Numbered from the stretch's first letter, positions 1 to 7,340 are shown. The stretch: 11,188 bases of DNA from a bacterium (GCA_024276815.1 JAJRWM010000062.1:1-11188); one strand, 5' to 3'. Made by a program: numbers and translations. Notes: generated by a model not told the origin, from the letters alone.

Positions 1-2
1 AA

Positions 3-1169
3 AAATCATTGGTGGAGAACGACTTTATTAACCCGTTGGCTTTAGAGCGTAACGTGGACAACGATTTTTTCTTTGACATCAAGTGGTCTGATGACAACAA
101 GCCGGTAAAAATCGTCAACGGTCAATTGTACGGTCTGCTGGTTGGCCGGGACAGCGTCGTGCCGAACCTGATGGAGCAGATGGATGAACTGGCGCTCGGG
201 ATCATGAACCGGGTCAATGAACTCCATAATACCGGTTTTGGACTGGATGGTTCGACCGGGGTGAATTTTTTTGATTCGTTCAGACAAAAGAACAGCGGCG
301 TTTTTAAAGTTGTCAGTCTGGATATCAGTTCCGGCAGCGAGTCGATCAACGACCCTGCCCTGCCGCTAAACGGTGATTTAACCAATACCACAACCGATAA
401 TTACGAATCTGATCCACTATCGCCGGCCAGCGGTTCTTTTATTATCAACCGCACCACCTTCAATTACGACGCCGGCGTAGACTCGATTAACGATATTATT
501 CAGCGGATCAATAGCGCTGATGTCGGTGTCAGGGCGCGCCTTGATGATTATAGCCGCCTGGTAATCGAAGCCACGCCAACTGGTTACGCCGACAAGAAAT
601 ACAATATCTTCAGTATTGAGGACAGTTCCGGAGAGTTAATGCAGCGCCTGGGCCTGATTGACTCGGCCGTACCGCCCAATATCACCGGTATTGTTCACCG
701 TCCGCCGGAAGAGGGCGCCGCCAAGTTCATGGCGGTAGCGGCTGATATTCTCAATGAGCTCAACAAGATCGCGGCCGACTCCGGCCACTTGAAAGACAGT
801 AATGACAACGCTACTCCCGATTCGCCGCCGGTCTGGGTGCCAAACGGAGCCGGCGATGGTTCCCAGGCAATCGCTATCGCGCAACTGAGCAATGATCTGA
901 GTATGCTCAGGGGAAACGCCACCTTTGGTGATTTTTACAAGTCGGTGGTCGCCGAAATGGGGGTACAGTCACAGGAAGCCCAGCGGCTGGTGGAAAATCA
1001 GACCCTGTTAAAGACACAGTTGGTTAATCGCCGGGAAAGTGTTTCGGGTATCAGTCTTGATGAGGAGATGACCAATATGGTCAAGTTCCAGCACGGCTAT
1101 CAGGCGTCCGCCCGAGTTATCCAGACCATGAACGACTTAATAGAAACGATTGTTAATCTGATCCGCTGA
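3..1169 (+). CDS. flgK: Flagellar hook-associated protein FlgK (HAP1), 3' part; 5' end outside window
   Basis: FlgK is the first hook-filament junction protein, exported and assembled on the hook tip. The frame is open to the left edge, so the N-terminal part of the gene is missing and the TTG at 9 is not a real start. Counting from that codon, residues 38-90 carry the FlgK-type stretch GLLVGRDSVVPNLMEQMDEL then VNELHNTGFGLDG...FF. Residues about 142-217 form a hook-IN-like module (strand, helix with INDIIQRINSADVGV, strands, ending LGL). The C-terminus (about 350-386: DEEMTNMVKFQHGYQASARV then TMNDLIETIVNLI) is the conserved D0 coiled-coil end shared with FlgE/FlgG. The next gene, flgL, follows after 36 bases, the usual flgK-flgL order. 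Identification is firm; full length unknown. Confidence 0.95.
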   Translation, partial: KSLVENDFINPLALERNVDNDFFFDIKWSDDNKPVKIVNGQLYGLLVGRDSVVPNLMEQMDELALGIMNRVNELHNTGFGLDGSTGVNFFDSFRQKNSGVFKVVSLDISSGSESINDPALPLNGDLTNTTTDNYESDPLSPASGSFIINRTTFNYDAGVDSINDIIQRINSADVGVRARLDDYSRLVIEATPTGYADKKYNIFSIEDSSGELMQRLGLIDSAVPPNITGIVHRPPEEGAAKFMAVAADILNELNKIAADSGHLKDSNDNATPDSPPVWVPNGAGDGSQAIAIAQLSNDLSMLRGNATFGDFYKSVVAEMGVQSQEAQRLVENQTLLKTQLVNRRESVSGISLDEEMTNMVKFQHGYQASARVIQTMNDLIETIVNLIR

Positions 1170-1205
1170 TGAAAAGGCGGCGCCTGGAGAAAGGAGTCTC
1201 TTGAA

Positions 1206-3122
1206 ATGGTAATGAGGATTACTAATAATCGTTTGGTGATGACGGTTTTGAGAAACCTTAACCGTAATGTTACTGAACTCGAAACCTTACAGGATCATCT
1301 TTCCAGCGGCAAACGAATACGCTTCCCGTCAGACGACCCGCTGGGCCTGGCTCAGGCGCTCGCTTTAGATTCCAACATCGCGCAAAATACGCAATTTACC
1401 AAAAATATCGATACCGGGCTTTCCTGGCTGGAACTTACCGACAGTAACCTCAACAGCTCCGTGGATCTTTTGCAGAGAGCGCGGGAACTGGCTGTCCAGG
1501 GCGCTAACGATACCGAAACCGCGGAATCAAGAAAAGCTATCGCCAAAGAAATAGATGAATTGTTCAAGCAAGTGCTCCAGATTGCCAACAGCAATCAGGG
1601 GGGGACCTATTTATTCGCCGGGCATGAAACCCGCACCCAGCCTTTTGTCCAGAACACCGATAGCGATGGGTTGCAAAGCATCTCCTACCTGGGTGATAAC
1701 GGCCAGAGAATTTGTGAGATCGGCCCTAAAATCGTGGTCCCGGTTAACGTTCCCGGCGACGACGCTTTTATGGTTGTGATGAAACACAGTATTACCGGCA
1801 GCGCTGAGCTGAACGAACTGGACCAGCCGCTTGATACGCAGGGGTTGGTCCCGGCTCCGACGGCGGGAACCTTCACCCTGACGGTTAATGAGAAAACCAC
1901 CCAGATTACGGTCGACCCAACCGTTGATTCCCTGGAAGACCTGGTGGACCGGATTAATTCTTCCGCCGCCAAAGTCACCGCCAGCATTGTTGATACCAAC
2001 GGCAAGCCGCCCTACAGCCTGAAGCTGGAATCCCAGGTTAAAGGGGACGATGGCCGGATTATTGTCACCAGCCAGACCAGTAATGTCATGCGTTCTTTGG
2101 GGTTGGCTACTTCGCTGAATCCGATGATGAGCGGGGGGACGGCTCTGGACGAGTTGAATTCCGGCAACGGTGTGAGCGTCGGCAGTTTCCAGATCTCGGA
2201 CCGCTCCGGCGTCACCTACGGGCCGATAACGGTTAACCTCGGCGACACCGTCGCCAATATTATCGCCAAGATCAGCGCGGCTAGCGGCGGTGTGATCACC
2301 GCGGCAATAGCTCCTACCGGGGATCGGCTGACGCTGACCGACACCTCAACGCCGCCGTCGGTCCAGCCCCGGAATTTAATTGTCGAGGACCTGGGTGGCG
2401 GGCGAACCGCCGAGGACCTGGGGATACTGTTCGACGTTCCGGCCAATTCATTTACCGGCGACAAGGTTTTTCACCTGGCCGCCAGTACAAACCTGGCCGA
2501 TCTCAACGGCGGCGCCGGCATGACTTTTACCGAGATTCGCATTGAAAACGACGAAAAAGTCGTCACCGTCGATCTGAGCGCTGATTACGACGGTAACGGC
2601 ACCTTGGAAATAAACGACCTGATCCAGGCGATCAATGATTCGGGCGTTGATGTTAAGGCCAGGGTAAATCAGCAAGGCGACCGTCTGGAAATTTATTCAA
2701 CCATACCGGGCAGTCGTTTAAATATCCTTCAGTCCGTGCCGCCGGGACAAAGTTTGGGCGACCTGGGTTTTGATGTTGAAGAGAAGATCCCCAAGAATGT
2801 CTTTCAGGTGCTGATAGATTTGCGGAACGCGCTGAACAGCGATAACCGGGAGAAAATATCCGCTTCCCTGACCGAAATTGATGAGGTGATGGATCATATT
2901 TTAGCGAAAGATTCTGAAGTTGGCGCCCGGGTGAACCGGATGGAACTTTCCCAGACCAGGTTGTCCGGCGATGTCATCAATCTCAAAACGCGTCTGACCA
3001 AGATTGAGGATATTGATATAACGGAAGCCATTATGAAGCTTAAAATGCAGGAAAGCGTCTATCGCAGCTCTTTGTCGGTTGGTTCGAGAGTGATTTTGCC
3101 AACCCTGATGGATTTTCTCTAA
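1206..3122 (+). CDS. flgL: Flagellar hook-associated protein FlgL (HAP3), enlarged
   Basis: FlgL is the second junction protein between hook and filament. The N-terminus (MRITNN, then LNRNVTELETLQDHLSSGKR and PSDDPLGLAQAL) is the flagellin-like D0/D1 helix pair; residues 120-147 hold the ANSNQGGTYLFAGHETRTQPF segment typical of FlgL. The C-terminus (about 530-638, with EVGARVNRMELSQTRL and ITEAIMKLKMQESVYRSSLS) is the matching helical end. At 638 residues it is about twice the usual ~300. The extra length is a central region, residues about 221-522, made of three related IN-type repeats. ATG 1206 was chosen because AAGGAG at 1191-1196 lies 9 bases upstream; ATG 1212 (giving MRITNN) matches the family N-terminus better but would be 15 bases from it. 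Confidence 0.95.
   Translation: MVMRITNNRLVMTVLRNLNRNVTELETLQDHLSSGKRIRFPSDDPLGLAQALALDSNIAQNTQFTKNIDTGLSWLELTDSNLNSSVDLLQRARELAVQGANDTETAESRKAIAKEIDELFKQVLQIANSNQGGTYLFAGHETRTQPFVQNTDSDGLQSISYLGDNGQRICEIGPKIVVPVNVPGDDAFMVVMKHSITGSAELNELDQPLDTQGLVPAPTAGTFTLTVNEKTTQITVDPTVDSLEDLVDRINSSAAKVTASIVDTNGKPPYSLKLESQVKGDDGRIIVTSQTSNVMRSLGLATSLNPMMSGGTALDELNSGNGVSVGSFQISDRSGVTYGPITVNLGDTVANIIAKISAASGGVITAAIAPTGDRLTLTDTSTPPSVQPRNLIVEDLGGGRTAEDLGILFDVPANSFTGDKVFHLAASTNLADLNGGAGMTFTEIRIENDEKVVTVDLSADYDGNGTLEINDLIQAINDSGVDVKARVNQQGDRLEIYSTIPGSRLNILQSVPPGQSLGDLGFDVEEKIPKNVFQVLIDLRNALNSDNREKISASLTEIDEVMDHILAKDSEVGARVNRMELSQTRLSGDVINLKTRLTKIEDIDITEAIMKLKMQESVYRSSLSVGSRVILPTLMDFL
1866..2771 (+). repeat. Three divergent IN-type repeats inside flgL (protein-level)
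   Basis: FlgL residues about 221-300, 315-407 and 427-522 align with each other: a beta strand (FTLTVNEK, SFQISDRSG, TEIRIENDE), a helix with a D-L-V-D-R-I-N / N-I-I-A-K-I-S / D-L-I-Q-A-I-N core, strands (LKLES, LTLTD, LEIYS), and an end of the form SLGL, EDLGI or GDLGF. The second and third units open with a shared LDELNSGNG / LADLNGGAG phrase. This matches the flagellin hook IN motif family known from FlgK, FlgL, FliD and flagellins. Similarity is visible in protein only, so the duplication is old. Boundaries are approximate. Confidence 0.7.
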
Positions 3123-3146
3123 GAAAGATAATAAAGGCGGTTAATA

Positions 3147-3389
3147 ATGTCGTTTTCTGTTAACTCATTGAATTCACTGGGAAAGGATTTGTTGTCCATT
3201 GCCGCTACAGTCAGAAACAAGGTCAAAAGGTCCCGGGTTGAACGCGGGCAGTTAGCGCCGGTGCCGGCAGCCAGGAGAGCGGCTCGGCAGGGCAAACAAA
3301 AAGTGTTGCAAGCTATTGCCGGAAAAGCTCAGGAAGGCGACCGCCTGGCTCAGATAGAGCTTAAACACCGGCGCGGCTATTTCAGATAA
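3147..3389 (+). CDS. Small basic hypothetical protein in flagellar operon
   Basis: I do not recognise this 80-residue protein. It begins 25 bases after the flgL stop, with an imperfect Shine-Dalgarno (AAAGGCGG, 3133-3140) 6 bases before ATG, so it is probably co-transcribed with flgL. It is strongly basic in the middle (residues about 25-53: NKVKRSRVERG, AARRAARQGKQK), with an Ala/Lys-rich helix and a C-terminal ending ELKHRRGYFR. The first 20 residues (MSFSVNSLNSLGKDLLSIAA) are Ser/Asn/Leu-rich, reminiscent of the N-terminal tails of exported flagellar axial proteins, but this is only an impression. There is no membrane segment and no cysteine. It could be a small secreted or regulatory flagellar accessory protein; its coding status rests on position, RBS and clean frame. 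Confidence 0.6.
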   Translation: MSFSVNSLNSLGKDLLSIAATVRNKVKRSRVERGQLAPVPAARRAARQGKQKVLQAIAGKAQEGDRLAQIELKHRRGYFR

Positions 3390-3391
3390 CA

Positions 3392-3422
3392 ATACTATGG
3401 TATTATTATATTATCGTAGTAT
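3392..3422 (+). other. AT-rich stem-loop between the small gene and fliW
   Basis: Arms ATACTATG (3392-3399) and CGTAGTAT (3415-3422) pair over 8 bp with one G-T wobble, around a 15-base AT-only loop. It sits in the 65-base gap just after the small gene's stop. No T-run follows, so it is not a standard terminator. It may be an mRNA processing or stability element before fliW, or chance in AT-rich DNA. Confidence 0.35.
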
Positions 3423-3454
3423 CATATGTAAGTAGCGTTGTTAGGAGAGTGACA

Positions 3455-3904
3455 ATGGAAATCAATACGACCCGTTTTGGCGTCCTGAATATTACTGAGG
3501 ATGAAATTGTTTATTTCCCCGAAGGCTTGGTCGGGTTCAGGGATGTCAAACGCTATATCGTTATCCCCCATGGTAACGCGAACAGTCCTTTCAGTTGGTT
3601 CCAGTCGGTTGACGAGGGCCATCTGGCGTTTGTGATAATCGAACCGCAAGTGTTCTGCTACGGTTACGAGGTTAAGATTTCAAGAGATACGTTGCAGCCG
3701 ATTGAGTTGGACGATATCAGCTTGGCGAAAATATACGTAATTGTTGTCGTCGGCGAGCGTCCCGATGACATGACCGCCAATCTTTTAGGACCGCTGGTCA
3801 TTAACCGGGAAAAAAATATCGGTATGCAGGTGGTGCAGAATACGGACAAATATCATACCCGGCACAAAATAATTGATGAACTCAAGCGAATGGAGGCCAG
3901 GTAA
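3455..3904 (+). CDS. fliW: Flagellar assembly factor FliW
   Basis: FliW is a cytoplasmic beta-barrel protein that binds flagellin. When flagellin is exported, freed FliW binds CsrA and relieves its repression of flagellin translation. The 149-residue product has the family hallmarks in order: EINTTRFG at the start, [11 protein letters not shown] (about 20-30), [18 protein letters not shown], and [12 protein letters not shown] followed by GMQVVQN and YHTRHKI near the C-terminus. Length is normal. GTG 3449 is in frame but only one base from the AGGAG (3443-3447); ATG 3455 has 7-base spacing and gives the canonical N-terminus, so it was chosen. csrA starts 2 bases after the fliW stop, so the two partners are almost certainly translated from one message. 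Confidence 0.95.
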   Translation: MEINTTRFGVLNITEDEIVYFPEGLVGFRDVKRYIVIPHGNANSPFSWFQSVDEGHLAFVIIEPQVFCYGYEVKISRDTLQPIELDDISLAKIYVIVVVGERPDDMTANLLGPLVINREKNIGMQVVQNTDKYHTRHKIIDELKRMEAR

Positions 3905-3906
3905 CG

Positions 3907-4161
3907 ATGCTGGTACTTACCAGAAAAGCGGATGAGAGCATCATGATTGGCGATAATATCGAGATCGTTGTCGTGGAGATAAAGGGGGACGCGGTAAAAA
4001 TAGGCATCAACGCTCCCAGGAAAATTTCCGTTCATCGCAAGGAAGTATACCAGGCGATCCAGGCGGAAAATATCGCCGCGACCGGCGCTCAGCCTTCTGA
4101 TCTGGAGAAGATCAGCAAGTTTTTTCCTGGTCCAAAAAAGGAAAACAAGGGAGATGGTTGA
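3907..4161 (+). CDS. csrA: Translational regulator CsrA (RsmA)
   Basis: CsrA is a homodimeric RNA-binding protein that binds GGA motifs in hairpin loops of mRNA leaders and blocks ribosome access. The product begins MLVLTRK and contains [11 protein letters not shown] and VHRKEVY. The RNA-contact residues known for the family are present at canonical positions: L4, R6, V42, H43, R44. Asn55, the position reported as needed for FliW binding in Bacillus subtilis CsrA, is also Asn here. At 84 residues it is slightly long; residues about 56-84 form a C-terminal extension with a Lys-rich end, characteristic of FliW-associated CsrA proteins. GGAGG (3892-3896), inside the fliW end, gives 10-base spacing. 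The likely target is the flagellin leader immediately downstream. Confidence 0.96.
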   Translation: MLVLTRKADESIMIGDNIEIVVVEIKGDAVKIGINAPRKISVHRKEVYQAIQAENIAATGAQPSDLEKISKFFPGPKKENKGDG

Positions 4162-4180
4162 AAATAAATTAAAAATATAA

Positions 4181-4208
4181 TAAAGTTACTGTACGGATAA
4201 GCCGATAT
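4181..4208 (+). promoter_or_regulatory. Sigma-28 (FliA/SigD) promoter for flagellin
   Basis: TAAAGTTA (4181-4188) and GCCGATAT (4201-4208) match the flagellar sigma-28 consensus (TAAAGTTT / GCCGATAA, or GCCGATAT for Bacillus SigD). The space from TAAA to GCCG is 16 bases, one more than the usual 15. An A/T-only stretch just upstream (4161-4180) could act as an UP-like element. Transcription should begin near 4214-4217, giving a leader of about 190 bases before the flagellin ATG. Confidence 0.88.
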
Positions 4209-4241
4209 GATTTATGCGGCATTGTCGACAGCATGTTTTTT

Positions 4242-4261
4242 GCTGAGGAAGGAACCTCGGC
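4242..4261 (+). promoter_or_regulatory. Leader hairpin 1 with GGA hexaloop (candidate CsrA site)
   Basis: Arms GCTGAGG (4242-4248) and CCTCGGC (4255-4261) pair over 7 bp with one T-G wobble, leaving the six-base loop AAGGAA (4249-4254). GGA in a hexaloop is the preferred CsrA ligand. It is well upstream of the ribosome site, so it would act as an anchoring site for the CsrA dimer rather than as a direct block. Confidence 0.65.
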
Positions 4262-4265
4262 CATT

Positions 4266-4281
4266 CTACCAGGGAAGGTGG
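4266..4281 (+). promoter_or_regulatory. Leader hairpin 2 with GGA hexaloop (weaker candidate CsrA site)
   Basis: Arms CTACC (4266-4270) and GGTGG (4277-4281) pair over 5 bp with one T-G wobble around the six-base loop AGGGAA (4271-4276). It lies 4 bases after hairpin 1. The short stem makes it the weakest of the four GGA hairpins. Confidence 0.45.
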
Positions 4282-4295
4282 TGAAAAACATCGTC

Positions 4296-4338
4296 GAGTG
4301 GTGTTAAAGGCAACCACTCAAAATGTGCGTAGTCACAT
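4296..4338 (+). other. Leader hairpins 3 and 4 without GGA loops
   Basis: GAGTGGT (4296-4302) pairs perfectly with ACCACTC (4313-4319) around a 10-base loop, and ATGTG (4323-4327) pairs with CACAT (4334-4338) around CGTAGT. Neither loop holds GGA; an unpaired GGGGGA follows at 4339-4344. They may space the CsrA-type sites or stabilise the leader. No T-run follows either, so attenuation by termination is not supported. Confidence 0.5.
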
Positions 4339-4359
4339 GGGGGAAAAATCGCTTGTGTG

Positions 4360-4381
4360 TTACCAGCATGGATGCTGGTAA
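4360..4381 (+). promoter_or_regulatory. Leader hairpin 5 with GGA hexaloop (strong candidate CsrA site)
   Basis: Arms TTACCAGC (4360-4367) and GCTGGTAA (4374-4381) are perfectly complementary over 8 bp, around the hexaloop ATGGAT (4368-4373). The loop and flank (CATGGATG) resemble the ARGGAUG core of the selected CsrA consensus. It lies 26 bases before the flagellin start, a good distance for one CsrA dimer to bridge to the Shine-Dalgarno hairpin that follows. Confidence 0.75.
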
Positions 4382-4385
4382 GTGT

Positions 4386-4405
4386 TAATTTCATGGAGGA
4401 AATTA
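4386..4405 (+). promoter_or_regulatory. Leader hairpin 6: GGA hexaloop over the flagellin Shine-Dalgarno
   Basis: Arms TAATTTC (4386-4392) and GAAATTA (4399-4405) pair perfectly over 7 bp, around the hexaloop ATGGAG (4393-4398). The Shine-Dalgarno GGAGG (4395-4399) is mostly in this loop, 7 bases before the ATG at 4407. CsrA bound to the loop would cover the ribosome site, as established for the second hag site in Bacillus subtilis. The stem itself is AT-rich and would only weakly block ribosomes without protein. Confidence 0.75.
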
Positions 4406-4406
4406 C

Positions 4407-6035
4407 ATGGGACTACTAATCAATCAGAACATCTCTGCGTTTAACGCTCACAGAAACCTGCTTATCACTGACAGCGCGTTAAGCAAATCTTTGGAAAAAT
4501 TGTCGACAGGTCTGCGGATCAACCGTGCGGCGGATGACGCCAGTGGTCTGGCCGTGTCTGAGAAATTAAGAGCTCAGGTCAGAGGTCTTAATCGCGCGTC
4601 GGCGAACGCCCAGGATGGTATTTCCCTGTTGCAGACGGCTGAAGGCGCTTTGAACGAAACTCATTCCATTCTGCAAAGGATGCGTGAGTTGGCCGTTCAG
4701 GCCGCCAACGGAACCTGGACAACCAATGACCGGGTGGAAATGCAGAATGAAGTTGACCAGTTGATTTCTGAAATCGACCGCATCGCTCAAACAACGGAGT
4801 TTAACACCAAGAAGTTGCTTGACGGTACCGCGACGGCGCTTATTTCAACCGATTCGCCAAGAACATTCAAGGGACTGGTTACCGGCAGCGTCGGCGCCGG
4901 CGGGAACTTCAGTATCGTAAAACAGGCTACTTCGGCGGGGCAAATGCAGATCCTGAAATCGGATGTTTTCGTTGTTATCGATTCCTCGGGTAACGTAACC
5001 CAGGCAACCAGCACAACGACTCTGGCCTCAATCAGCCGTTTCCAGGATTTTGGCGTGTTTACCGGCCGCAAAAGCGTCCAGCTTTCGTTGCATCGCTCAG
5101 GCGATCCCACGGAAATCACCCTGACCGGTTCCGATACCTTAAGCGATTTGGAAGGAAAGCTTTCATTAGCTATCGCTAATTCCAACTCCGCTAATGATTT
5201 GAACATGGAAGCTCCTTTAACCGGAACCTGGGATAACCTGGTGGAACTGAGAACCGATGTTCCCGGCGGCGGTACCAACACCACTTATGGAGTAGCCAGT
5301 ACTTCCAGCGTCACCGCTTCCACACTTTGGGTTACCTCGCCGATTCCGGGCGTGGACATCGTGTTTGACGGTGAGGAAGCGTTGCTGAACGCTTTAAGCT
5401 TCATGGAAATCCAGGAAGCTGAAACTCCGGTTTATTCAGTTGTCGCCTATAATATCCATACCGGAGCTACGGTAGGCAGCACATCAACCTCCTCGGCCCG
5501 TATCGAGGGTTTAATCGAGGGTGTAACGCTGGTCTTTGATCCATCGTCGGATATCCAGGTGCAGAACAGGGCTGGTACGGCGCCGGGACTTTCAGTTGGG
5601 ATCAATACCGCTACCGACCGTGAATTTATTCACGTCGCGCCGCGTAACCTGGATTTCCAGATTGGCGCTAACCAGGGTCAGACCCTGGGCGTAACCATTG
5701 GCGACATGGGTTCTACGGCGCTGGGCGTTGACGGAATCCTGCTGGTTAACAGCAAGTGGGCGCAGAACGGGATTACCACGATTAATGACGCTATTAATCA
5801 GGTCTCCTCTGAACGTTCCAAGTTGGGTTCGTTCCAGAATCGCCTGGAACACACCATCAAAAACCTGGGCGTTCAGTCTGAAAACCTGGCCGCCAGCGAA
5901 TCGCGAATTCGCGATCTGGATATTGCGAACGAGATGATTAGCTTCACTCGGAACCAAATCCTGATGCAATCCGGCGTCGCTATGTTAGCTCAGGCTAATC
6001 AGCTACCTCAGATGGTCTTACAGTTGATCGGGTAA
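4407..6035 (+). CDS. fliC: Flagellin (filament subunit)
   Basis: This is the main filament protein, 542 residues, exported by the flagellar type III system. Residues 1-140 are the conserved D0/D1 N-terminus: [58 protein letters not shown], then [13 protein letters not shown] and [10 protein letters not shown]. Residues from about 445 to 542 are the C-terminal D1/D0 end, with [33 protein letters not shown] and [16 protein letters not shown]. The middle (about 145-420) is a variable Ser/Thr-rich surface region that I cannot classify. No cysteine is present. It has its own sigma-28 promoter and a long hairpin-rich leader suited to CsrA control, and is followed by a strong hairpin. The name hag would serve equally well. 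Only one flagellin gene is in the window. Confidence 0.97.
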   Translation: MGLLINQNISAFNAHRNLLITDSALSKSLEKLSTGLRINRAADDASGLAVSEKLRAQVRGLNRASANAQDGISLLQTAEGALNETHSILQRMRELAVQAANGTWTTNDRVEMQNEVDQLISEIDRIAQTTEFNTKKLLDGTATALISTDSPRTFKGLVTGSVGAGGNFSIVKQATSAGQMQILKSDVFVVIDSSGNVTQATSTTTLASISRFQDFGVFTGRKSVQLSLHRSGDPTEITLTGSDTLSDLEGKLSLAIANSNSANDLNMEAPLTGTWDNLVELRTDVPGGGTNTTYGVASTSSVTASTLWVTSPIPGVDIVFDGEEALLNALSFMEIQEAETPVYSVVAYNIHTGATVGSTSTSSARIEGLIEGVTLVFDPSSDIQVQNRAGTAPGLSVGINTATDREFIHVAPRNLDFQIGANQGQTLGVTIGDMGSTALGVDGILLVNSKWAQNGITTINDAINQVSSERSKLGSFQNRLEHTIKNLGVQSENLAASESRIRDLDIANEMISFTRNQILMQSGVAMLAQANQLPQMVLQLIG

Positions 6036-6052
6036 TTTAGGTAATTTGTTAT

Positions 6053-6088
6053 CGACGGCCGGTATGGGGCCGGCCGTCGGGACTTTTA
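6053..6088 (+). terminator. Rho-independent terminator or attenuator after flagellin
   Basis: Arms CGACGGCCGG (6053-6062) and CCGGCCGTCG (6070-6079) are perfectly complementary over 10 bp around a 7-base loop. CTTTTA follows 3 bases later, a short T-run, so termination may be partial. It lies 18 bases after the flagellin stop and would let flagellin be expressed far above flaG-fliD while allowing some readthrough. It may also protect the flagellin mRNA 3' end. Confidence 0.8.
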
Positions 6089-6107
6089 ACATGGAAGGTG
6101 AAGAGTC

Positions 6108-6506
6108 ATGGAGATTAATAGATTAGATGGATTAGTAACAGTCGCTGTTCCTCAAGCTGAGATAGATATCACGGGTAGAAAAGGATTTCGCCCTGGTCCT
6201 GAATTGGATAATTCGTCCGCTCGGCCTGACGCCAATTTAACTCCTGAAACTACCGCCGCTAAAGACCAAGAGAGAGAAATAGACGATAAGGCGCTCAGGG
6301 CTGAGGTTGAAAAAGTCAATAAGGTTGTCGAGTTGTTTCAGAAAGAGTTGAAATTTGTTACCCATTCATCCAGCCACCGGCGTATGGTTGAAGTGATTAA
6401 CCGGGAAACAGAGGAAGTGATCAAGGAAATTCCGCCCAAGGAATTTTTAGACTGGGTTGGTAAATTCCAGGATCTCCTGGGGATGATGGTCGATACGACG
6501 GTTTAA
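6108..6506 (+). CDS. flaG: FlaG family protein
   Basis: FlaG is a small protein encoded next to flagellin and fliD in many polar and peritrichous bacteria; loss affects filament length or motility, but its exact role is unsettled. The 132-residue product has a variable, low-complexity N-terminal half (about 1-60) and the conserved FlaG core from about 62: LRAEVEKVNKVVELFQKELK, FVTHSSSHRRMVEVINRETE, then EVIKEIPPKEFLDW and a GMMVDTTV end. The EVI.EIPP element is the family signature. AAGGTG (6095-6100) gives 7-base spacing to ATG 6108. It lies between the flagellin terminator and fliD, the usual flaG-fliD order. No separate promoter was seen, so it probably depends on readthrough. Confidence 0.9.
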   Translation: MEINRLDGLVTVAVPQAEIDITGRKGFRPGPELDNSSARPDANLTPETTAAKDQEREIDDKALRAEVEKVNKVVELFQKELKFVTHSSSHRRMVEVINRETEEVIKEIPPKEFLDWVGKFQDLLGMMVDTTV

Positions 6507-6557
6507 CGCGGAGTCTGACAAAGGCTAAAGCGCCATTGGAGTAAGGAGGGGGAGAGT

Positions 6558-7340
6558 ATGGCCAGTGAGTTCAAATTGAGCGGCTTGGCGTCCGGCGCTG
6601 ATACCCAGGCGATGATCGACGCCATGATGGCCGCGAAACGGGTTCCCATCACCAGGCTTGAGCAAACCAAGGAAAAACTGGGTTTTGAAAAAGAAGCTTT
6701 CCGAAGCGTCAATCTGTATCTGACCACCTTGCGGACCAGTCTCGACGCGCTCAAACTCGAATCCACATTTTTAAAGAAAAACGTGACTTCCGGTAACGAA
6801 AATGTCGTTACCGCGAGCGCTGATACGACCGCTCAACCGGGCGACCTTCTTTTAAGCAATATTACTCTGGCCACGGCGACCAGAGTTTCAAGCCTGGCGG
6901 TCTTGAATGATAACCCGGATACGGCCGCGGTCAAACAAAGTTCGTCGGCTGTCGTGACGGGAGCGGGATATGGCGGCAGCGGCGTACTGGACACCAGCCA
7001 AACCTTTACCAACGCCGGTTTTGACGGCCAGATTCATAACGGTACTATTACCATAAACGGTGTTAAATTTACCATCAACAAAGATACCACGACCATCGAT
7101 GAATTTATGGGGGAAGTGAATAACAGCGCGGCCGGTGTCTCGATCTCATACAGCGCTATCGACGATAAGTTCACTCTTACCTCGAATGACACCGGTTCAG
7201 CCGCCGCCATCGCCATCAGCGACTTTAATACTGATTTCTTTACTGAAGCCAAGATCGCGATTACTTCAACTACATATGGCGCCGGCACGATTAACCCCGA
7301 TAAAACATTAGCGGAAAATACTTTTCCCCTGGTTCCCTGA
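6558..7340 (+). CDS. fliD: Flagellar filament cap FliD, N-terminal part (frameshifted gene)
   Basis: FliD (HAP2) forms the filament cap that folds incoming flagellin. This frame holds the N-terminal part: residues 1-75 are the FliD D0/D1 start (FKLSGLASGADTQAMIDAMM, then RVPITRLEQTKEKL and a coiled-coil stretch). Residues about 160-222 form an IN-type module (GTITINGVKFTINKDTTTID with a FMGEVNNSAAGVSI helix). The frame ends early at TGA 7338-7340 after NTFPLVP. The rest of FliD continues one frame over, from just after a TTTTCCCC run at 7322-7329. Joined there, the protein would be about 739 residues. AAGGAGG (6543-6549) is 8 bases before ATG. Whether the shift is real, an assembly error or recoded is unknown. 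Confidence 0.9.
   Translation: MASEFKLSGLASGADTQAMIDAMMAAKRVPITRLEQTKEKLGFEKEAFRSVNLYLTTLRTSLDALKLESTFLKKNVTSGNENVVTASADTTAQPGDLLLSNITLATATRVSSLAVLNDNPDTAAVKQSSSAVVTGAGYGGSGVLDTSQTFTNAGFDGQIHNGTITINGVKFTINKDTTTIDEFMGEVNNSAAGVSISYSAIDDKFTLTSNDTGSAAAIAISDFNTDFFTEAKIAITSTTYGAGTINPDKTLAENTFPLVP

Noticed and set aside
4223-4230. Palindrome TGTCGACA in the flagellin leader as an operator
   Set aside because: Eight bases only, a common restriction-site-like palindrome, downstream of the predicted start and with no second half-site.
4787-5284. 165-codon open frame on the minus strand inside flagellin
   Set aside because: It mirrors the variable part of a confident flagellin gene, has no family features and is explained by codon bias of the + strand gene.
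7318-7332. Programmed -1 ribosomal frameshift site in fliD
   Set aside because: The codons ACT TTT CCC do not form a canonical X XXY YYZ heptamer and I see no clear downstream stem; an indel or slippage at T4C4 is simpler. Kept as an open question in findings.
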